A stretch of DNA of 53,053 bases, taken from IMG/VR virus record IMGVR_UViG_3300006919_000073, positions 1 to 53,053 of that record. One strand, written 5' to 3'. The DNA comes from a virus. This document shows, piece after piece, positions 23,001 to 32,000 of the stretch. The notes beneath the pieces were generated by a model. That model was not told where the DNA came from, did no database searches, and worked only from the letters and a program-made list of their open reading frames with translations. Position 1 is the first letter of the stretch. Every line of letters starts with the position of its first letter. The position numbers were made by a program, and so were the translations under genes.

Positions 23001-26000
23001 TGTTTGCACCGCGTACCACATTCTCTGCGTCGTCCAACTCACGATTCGCCATATCGACAATCATCTCTAACGACGCGCCCCCTTCACTATCATCACGTAG
23101 CACACTCAGTTCCCGCTCCTCCAAGCCAATGCGCTCATTCAATCGCTTCACCAAGTACTTGTCATTCTTGTACCGGCTCCGCATCTCCTTCAGCTCTCTA
23201 ATACGCTTACGCTTGTAGTCAATCAGTTTCGCGAGTGTTTGCGTGTCCAAGCTAAAGTCATCAATATCTGTCTCAAGCAAGTCGTCAATCAAGTCATCGC
23301 TAGCCACATCATTCTGGTCCATTGACAAGTCCAGTGTCTTGATTGTGACTCCACGTGCTTTGGCATTCTTCTGGATCAAGTCCATAGTGAGTGCCGCTGC
23401 TTCGTGCGCGTATGTACCGGTCTTTACTTGCACCCCTAAGCCTTCAAGAATCTCACCGATATACTTTACGATACGGTCGAGCCATGTCTCGTTTTGGCTC
23501 AGCTTGATTTGACTCAGCTGTTGTGCAAACTCTGGACGAGAAAGCAACTCGGCTACCATCTCTTTCGCGCTGGTAAAGCCGTAGTACTTTTTCATATTCT
23601 CTTTGTCCATAGCAAAGTCATATGCCTCGCTAGCTACCAAGTCAGCCCGCATTGCCATCAGTGGCAGCTCACCGCTCAATACCTGCTTGCGCACTTGAAT
23701 ACCACGCTTGAACTTATTGAGATCATCCAGGTTCAGGCCCATCGCATTCAACAGCTCTGGACTTGTAGTCAACTGGGTATATACCTTCTCGACTTTAGCA
23801 ATGGCCTCCTTTACCTCTGCCGGCACACCTTTACGCTGTGCTGCATTCATAGACATTACGTCTGAGGTGTAGGCGTGTACCATTTCGTGAGCCAAGACAC
23901 GCACCAAGCGTGATGTATTGCCCGACTCTACCAGCTGCTTCTGCAACTTCAGTGTATGCGTACCACGATTGTATCCACCGACATTATCCATGTCTGCTAC
24001 AACAACCTTTACCTGACGCTCTTTCGGCAACTTAGACTCAAAGGCCAGCAACTGACGCAAAAGACGATTCTTCAGTACACCGTCACCGATCTCCTGAGTC
24101 ACAAACTCAGACACCGACATCTCACGAGATTGACCTTGAGCTGCAGATTCCATAGCTGCTTGCTCAGCAGGAGACATTCCCTGAGGCACATCGGCCGCAG
24201 GTGCTGCAGGCATATCCATACTCTGCGCTGCCATCTCTGCTGGACTCATCCCTTGAGGAACATCACTTGAATCAGTAACACCCGTATGTTGCGGACGGCC
24301 CGGCTCTACGTCATTGGTAGAGTCCATACCATTGACACTGCTTGCCTTATTAGACTTGTTAATGTCCAAGGTAAACTTGTGGTCCTCTTGAATTTCCTGA
24401 CCCGGTGTGAACTCCGTAGCGAAGTAACTGCCGCCAGCAGGGTAGGGACCACTAAACGCAAAGAACGAATCGCGTGTACCATTTGACACCTCCTGGACTT
24501 TGTACAAGCCTTTACTCGTGCGGAACCAGCCCATGTAACGCATCTCGCGAGTTACCATGCCGTCTTTCACGCGCTTCTTCTTGAAGTCCAGATGCTCTTT
24601 CATAGCTTCCTTATTCAAGTACTGCATATGCTCCGACATGTGCAGCATGATTTGATCGTGCGCTGCCTCATCAGCACGCCAGCCCGCATAAATCTCGTGA
24701 GTAAATCCAAGAGCTTCCTTGATACCTAACTCCTGCAACAACTCCGCAGGCAAGTACTTACCGTATCCCTTGGATGCCAGCTGCCGTCCCTGCAAGAGGT
24801 GATACACAACTAAGTCTTCAGCTAGTTGACGTACCGCTGCATCCTTTGATGTAGCTAACGCCAAGAATGCCGCGTGCATTTCAATTGGGCTGACATTTAC
24901 CTGACGATCACCTTGGAAAGACACACGTGGGTATCCCTTTGCCGGATTCACTTCAGCAATCAAGTGCTTGATAAACAGGTTATTACGCACTTCTGCTTTG
25001 GCTGCCTTTGCACTAATGAGCCTAGCAGCCATGTTATTCTCACTGGTAAAGAACTCCTGGCGCAATTCAGCTGCAGAACGTCCGCCTACCTTCTCTGCCC
25101 ACTGTGCATAGAGATAACCCTTCGCCATATTGAGGTAGTCTTGAGCAAACTCTGGCGACAGGTACATATCTCCCGTACTGTTTTCATCTTCCGAGTTCAT
25201 CAGCTCTACCGCCTTACCCATCATCTCCTGATACAGCGGAGTACGGTATACTGACTCACCCGGCAAGTCCAGCACCTCTTGAATCATAGCATTCAGGTCA
25301 CTGTAAACCTGACCAGATACCGTCATGCTCAACAGTTGCGACTCCAAGTTGTCGACGGTCTCCTTCAAGCCTTTAGCATCAGCTCCTTGCGCTGTCTGCC
25401 GCAATGCTTGTGCCGCCACCTCACGCTCCATATCAATCTCTGAGCGAGTCTTAGGCATCTTAGTGTCAAACTTCATCGCCTTAGCAAACTTGCCTAACGC
25501 TCTGCCTACTTGATCCAAGTTATTGAGAGCCATGTGAAGTTGGAAGGTCATAGCCGCCTTTTCCACTTCCGGCATCTGCTCTCCTTGCACCATTGCGAGC
25601 AAGTCTGTTTTGTTCAGACGCGGCAACCTACCACTACTCAAGGCTTCAGACACTCTCTGCGCATCTGCAAATCCTGCTTCTCTCAGGGTATTCATCGCCT
25701 GATCAAGCATAGTCTGATATTGAGATGACTGCCGTGCGCCTGTCAACTGACGTAATGCACTCTGATCCGCTGTAGCTGCCTGTACTAACGGAGTAGCCAT
25801 GAAGATACCAATGGTCTCCATGTTGTATCCCATGTTCGTCAGTGCAGACCAGTAGCCCCAAGTCTGGCTATTGATGTTCAGCTTAGCCAAAAGCTGATTG
25901 TTCTCGTTGTCTACCGCGTGGTTCAACAGCCGGCTAAACTGCTCTTGACGTGTGATTTTCGTTGGCTGCGTTTCGTAGTCCAACAAGAATGTATCGTCAT

Positions 26001-29000
26001 GAATATCAGTAACACCAAAGTAGCGAGCCTTATGAGAATCTTTCATCTCGTTGTCCCTATCAACTTGGATATTGACATGCAAGAGAACAGGCCCAAACTT
26101 CGTATCTCTCAAGTATTGCATAGCTCCAACACCAGCAGACATCTGCTCAATCTGTGCGTGCAATACATTTTGGCTAGCGAATACCCCAATTGCATCCTTA
26201 GCACTACGCGCTACGTCAGCCTTCAAGTCGTTGTACTCATACGCCATAGGCATACCGGTAGCTTCACGCATCAAGCCAAGCTGCTGACCCAACTCTTCAC
26301 TATAGCCGTCAGTAACAGGGCTATGGCGCTCGAGGAGTGCCGTAGCATCTTGACTACGAAGACTTGCGTGGTACACATCAATCTGACGGTTACGCGCCGA
26401 CTTACGACGTTCCTCTGCCGTACCGACCTCAGAACCTCCCCGTGCTACTTGCAAGGCTCCATCCACAAGAGATGTCTCATACAAGAAGCCGAACATCTTA
26501 TCGATATCGTAGTCCTGACCGATCTGTCCAACCAACTCCTCCGGTACAATCAGCGTATCTCCATATGACTTAGGCAAGAAGCCTACAATCTCAAAGCTCG
26601 CTGAAGACGCTTTCTTCTGACCCGGGATACGATATGCCAACACCTGGAAGATCTCCTGTGGAAGGCTATCCATATCAATTGTACCGTCCTCATTCTTAAA
26701 CTGCTCCAGCTTACCGGCATACTTCCATGGCATGATAATCTGATTGGGCTGCTCATATTGAGCAACCTTCAGCTTCTTACCATTGAACAGCTTTGACTTG
26801 CCCTTCTTTACCCAAACGATATCGCTTGCATCCATCCCATCAAGGGTCTGGTACTGCATGCCTGTTTCGGGTCGGATAGGACCACTGAAGCCGCTAATCT
26901 TTGGCTCAATCAGTTCCTTACGCAAGATGCTAATGAGCAGCTGCTCGATGCGTTGCGCACTTGGACCTTGACTCAGAGGCGTAAAGAAGGTGCCCGTCTT
27001 TTCGTCGTACTGCAGGTGAGCCAACTCATTGACATCGTAGTTACGGTCAATAGCCTCTTCTACAATACGTGCAGCCATACGCTTGGCATACTCCGGCCCC
27101 TGTACCAAGTTGCCGTTTTCTACACGCATATCGTACTTACTGGCAAAGATGTCCATACGAGCGCGTTGCTCTTGAGATCTTGCCTCCATGTACTCATAGT
27201 ACAAGTCCCGTCCGCTTACCGTCTCGCCGTCTAACTCAAACTCAACATCCTCATTTGCCATGTTCGCAAGAATCAACTTGGCTACCTGCGAACCATGCAC
27301 CTTTTCGGTCGACTTCGACACTGGTACTTCCTGCTGAATGCGAACGCTTTCACGCTTGTATTGAATCACCTGATCCTTAAGACCGTCTTGGATTTCGACT
27401 TTACCCTCAGCATCGTGCACATCCACCATATCAGCGAACGGATTGCCTACTTTCAACGCCGAAGTATATGCCGCCCGCTGGATGTTATTCGCCTCCATAA
27501 ACTGGCGCAACTCATCCAGGGACTGGTTCTTAGTCAACCCAGGTACCAATGGGAACGAGGCACTCTTGATATACAGCAGGTGCCCATCCTTACGCTCTAC
27601 CGTAACCGGCTTCATAGGCTGGAACCATCCCCGCTCTTGGTTATTCAGAGGCACACCCTCATTAACCTTACGAAGAATGCCCTCGAACTCTTTACGCCCA
27701 ATCTTACCCTGCGCATACAGGATAGACAAGTGCTCTTCTGCGGTAGTGTACTCAGCAGCATCAGCAGTATCGTAACCACGATATGCATCTAACTGCTCCT
27801 CTGTCATGCCCAACTCCTTGAGGTAGCTCAGGTGTGCGGACTCAGAAATCTTACGCTCTGGCATGACCAGACTACGGACGGTCTTGTTGTTAACGTCCTT
27901 GACTTCTTCAAGTACCGGCTTACCATTCTTCAATACAGGCTTACCGTCTTCATCGTAGGTAGCACGCATGGCGGTATACGACACTTCTGGAATGACGTTA
28001 CCCGGCGCAATCAAAGCAGCAAAACGCTTACCCATGTTGGTTGCCGTCTGCTCTGCGCTACCCTTAGCAAAGGCTCCTGGGTCACCCAACAATGCAGTAG
28101 TAACGTTCGTGTTGAAGTGCATAGCTTCAATGACATACTTCGCCACAAAGCCCATGAATGCGTGTTGCTTATTCATGTCATTATCGCGGAAGTCGCTAAG
28201 CTCCATACCTACATGCCGACGCACATAGTCGAACTCTTTCTTTGAAGGGTCAAAGAAGTTGAATCGAGAGATAGTATTTTCATCGCCCAGCTCGTACAGC
28301 ATGCCTTCAGCATCCTCCATAGCCTTACGGTAGGACTTATCTAACTGAGCTTCGTAAATGTCCCGAGCTGCTCTGTGAATCTCCGCATCGGTACGGTCTT
28401 GCATACCGTTGAGTGCAGGCATCAAAACAAAACGATCGTTACGCTGCTGCTTGGCATCCAAAGTTGCGAAGACCTCGCCTTTCTTCTTTGCCTGTACCGC
28501 CCGAATACGTGCCAGCTCTAAATCAATGCTTGCACGGATGGTAGTATCGTATGCTTCTTGCACATTAAAGAAGTCGCTTACACGATACTCAGCAGGCAGA
28601 CGCTGTTCACCAGCTGGTTCAACAGTCAAGCCTTTCATCTTAAGGGTCAGCGATGGCACCTGAATCAGAGGCATTGTATGCTTGTCTGCCAGTGTGGGCA
28701 TCATATGCCGGCTATACATCTGGCGACCCCCATCGATGTAAGTATTGTTATTGCCGAAGTATGCCAATCGTGCAAAGAGACGATCGCCTGGCTCCATCTT
28801 ATGGAAGTCACGCACATCGCCAAAGCCTGCTAGCATCTTGATTCCATCCACATAACCAAACTTGACATACGGACGATTCTTACGACGCCGCATGCTCATG
28901 AGCAATGGGTTGTTACGCAAGGTCCAGTCGGCCTCCATGTCTACAGCAAAGACGGCATTACCATTTGCGTCAGTTACCAGCTGCCCCTTGTCATCAAGCA

Positions 29001-32000
29001 CAGGTTCCATCAAATCTTGGAACATCTTCTGTGCATGCTTGGGAGCAGTGTATTGCCACCGCAGTTTACCGCTACCGTCCTTACTACTATTCTGAATAAG
29101 GTTATCCTGGTAGTTGGACAAGACCGCAATGAACCCCGCGATAGCAGGACGTGCACTTTCCCTGTCTTGCCCTGGATCAGTAATCGCTAACGTCTTGTCT
29201 TCCGATTCCAAGGCCTCTTGCATACCCATACGGAATGCTCCAAACAAGCTCTTGGCAGACTTCGGATTCACCAAGTCTTTCTCAATACCGCGCATAACCT
29301 CCACACCCAAACCAGAAGTCATCCGGTTGCGGCTTGTCAAAGCCTGTGGAGGGATGTTCATACCCAACTCAACAGCAAACAATCGGCTCAACTCTTGAGC
29401 AGCCTTTGCAGGATCGCTATTGTCTGTAGCAATCTTCTCCATTGCCGTGATGAACGACTTCAACTTTACATCATTCACCAATACAGTTCCATCCGGCTGT
29501 CGGGTATAGAAGCCTTTGATGATGAACTGGCTCTCCAGCTCTTTCATCACAAACTCCGTCATATTGGTATCGTTACTGCTGAACTGGTAGACGTTTGCTG
29601 CCCGTCCTGGATTCGGCCCAACTGATGCCTCGCCCTTGTCAACCTTCAGGCTCAAGAACTCTGCAATGTTCTTTGCCATGCCGACTACAAACTGGTTGCG
29701 CATCATATCGATACGGTCCAGCTCATTCTCCTTAAACGCGCTGTTTTCCACAGACGCGTCATCCAGAATGTTTAGAACCACCTGGAAGTATGGGTAGGTG
29801 CCCACATTCTCCTCCAGACGCTTCTTCATTGCCGGCCAGTTGTACTTAGCCCCAGCCATAGCTTGATTGAGGTGTCCAATCAAAGTGCGCTGGTTCACAA
29901 ACTTGCGCCCTAACGCTCCTACCGTAGTGGCATTGCTATGCACATGCTGCACAGTCATCAATGCCAACTTTAGTTCAAAGCGTAACGCTGCCTGTGGATC
30001 TACACCAAATGCAAAGTTGTCATCGAATGCAGCCATAGGATTGGCATCACGCTCAATATCCTCTGCAGTCTTGGCTTGACCTTCTACCACCTCATCGCGA
30101 TCCTGCTGCAATTCACGCACAGCATCTGCCAGTGTACCAGCTTCAAGCTTTACAATACCACGTGACTCTCGCAACAACTCCAAGAAGCCCAAGTCCATCA
30201 AGCGGTCGAAGCGCTTGTCCTCCAGCATCTTGTCAAACGTCTCGATGAAACGCTTTGCCTGCTCATACTTAGGATGCTCAGGCTGCTGGACTACCAGTTT
30301 AGCTGCCGCATATCCGGGCAACTCTAAGATGTCATTACGCACCTGACGCTTAAGGTCATCTGCCTTAATGCCTTCAATACGACCCGTGGTCTTACTATGC
30401 CGAAGCATACGTGTCGCCAGTCGACCGGTGATGAAGTTCAGTGCATCTTGTGTAACCTTTTGCGTCAAACCTTCAACAGAATACAGCTTACCTGCACGTT
30501 GCATAGGGCTGTCCTCATCAAAGTTCTCAGGCAACAAATCCAAATCCGCGAACTGCTCAAATTGCAAGAGCTGCTCTGGCGTAAGCTCTACCGGCTTGGC
30601 TTCAGTATCAGTACGATCAGTTGGCACTTCCACATCGCCCAACTCGATAGTCAGCCGCTCTACTGGATTACCGTAAGTCTTACCATCAATGACCAAAGGC
30701 ACACGTTCGTCAAACGACATGTGGTTCAGGTAGTATTGCTTAACGCTTACCGGACGATCGACTTGCACAATGCCCGTTTCACCGTCAACCTTAAAGCCTT
30801 CAAAGACTTGGCTCACATTGTCACGGTGCTCAAACGAAGTATTGCGACGCATAGCAGCAATGCGCTTGACTGCCTGAGCCTGAAAGCTCTTATTTGACAG
30901 CTTGTGCGAGCGTAAGAAACTACGCATCTGCTTGCCCGTATTCTTAGACTCAAACGTTGCAACATCATCATAGATACGCAGGCCTGGATCAACAGCACTA
31001 GGGTAGTAAATGAGAGCTGGACGCTTACCATAGGTTTTGTGCTCAGTAGAACCCACTTCACTATGTGTGCCGTTCTCGAGCATCAGGTACTGCTTAAGAA
31101 CACTGTGGAAGCTATCGACGAGACGCTTGTTATCGATGACGCCTGCTGCATTCCGGATATCCCATCCGAATGCCTCCTCCATGTTCTTCACAGTTGCATT
31201 CGCTGCATCCAGTGTCAGACCCATAGATTCATTCACCTTACCAGTGACCACCAGGGCCACAGCTCTTTCAGCAGCCAGCAATCCAAACGCCAACTCGTCG
31301 CCAACCGCACGCATATTAGCGGGAACGTAGAACAGGTCTCCACTCGCATTATCCTTGACAATTGCATATGGCTTGCTCAGAATATTCCGACCGCTATTGG
31401 TCAAGGGTTCTGACGCCATTGTCATATCCGGACGCGTGAAGAACTGGAACTCCTCTTGCTGACCGCGAGTGCTCCAAGCACCAATGTCAACTAAGTTCTC
31501 TTCTGTCAATACATCCTTAGCATCGCGAGGCTGTTCAATGCGTGTTCCCCCATACTCTGCCCGCGTAACAACCTTTACGCGAGCTGTACGTGGCTCAGCA
31601 AGTGATAAGAACAAGTCGTTTGTATCTGAGGTGCGCGGCTCAGTACGGAAGATGTTGCCACGGACACTGTAGTGAATTACGTCCGTCAAAACACCATCGA
31701 CCTCCTCTCGCCCTCGAGTCAGAGTGACCTCTTCTCCTACACGAACCCCATTTTGCGTGATGTCCTGTGATGCCTCTGGGTAGCGTGGATTCAGCTCGCC
31801 CGTCATACGCGGGTCGTCTACCACCACCTTCAAAGTGTACTCCTTTTTCTCTACCGCAGGATTTTCTGGCTCACTGTTGTCTACAGGCTGGGCACTCTGC
31901 TGCTCCTCATCGGCTACCTGTGCAGGTGACTTGCCTTGAGGTTCAGTAGGCACTACCGCTACAGGCTTCTTTTGAGATGGATCTACATCCTCTGCAACCT

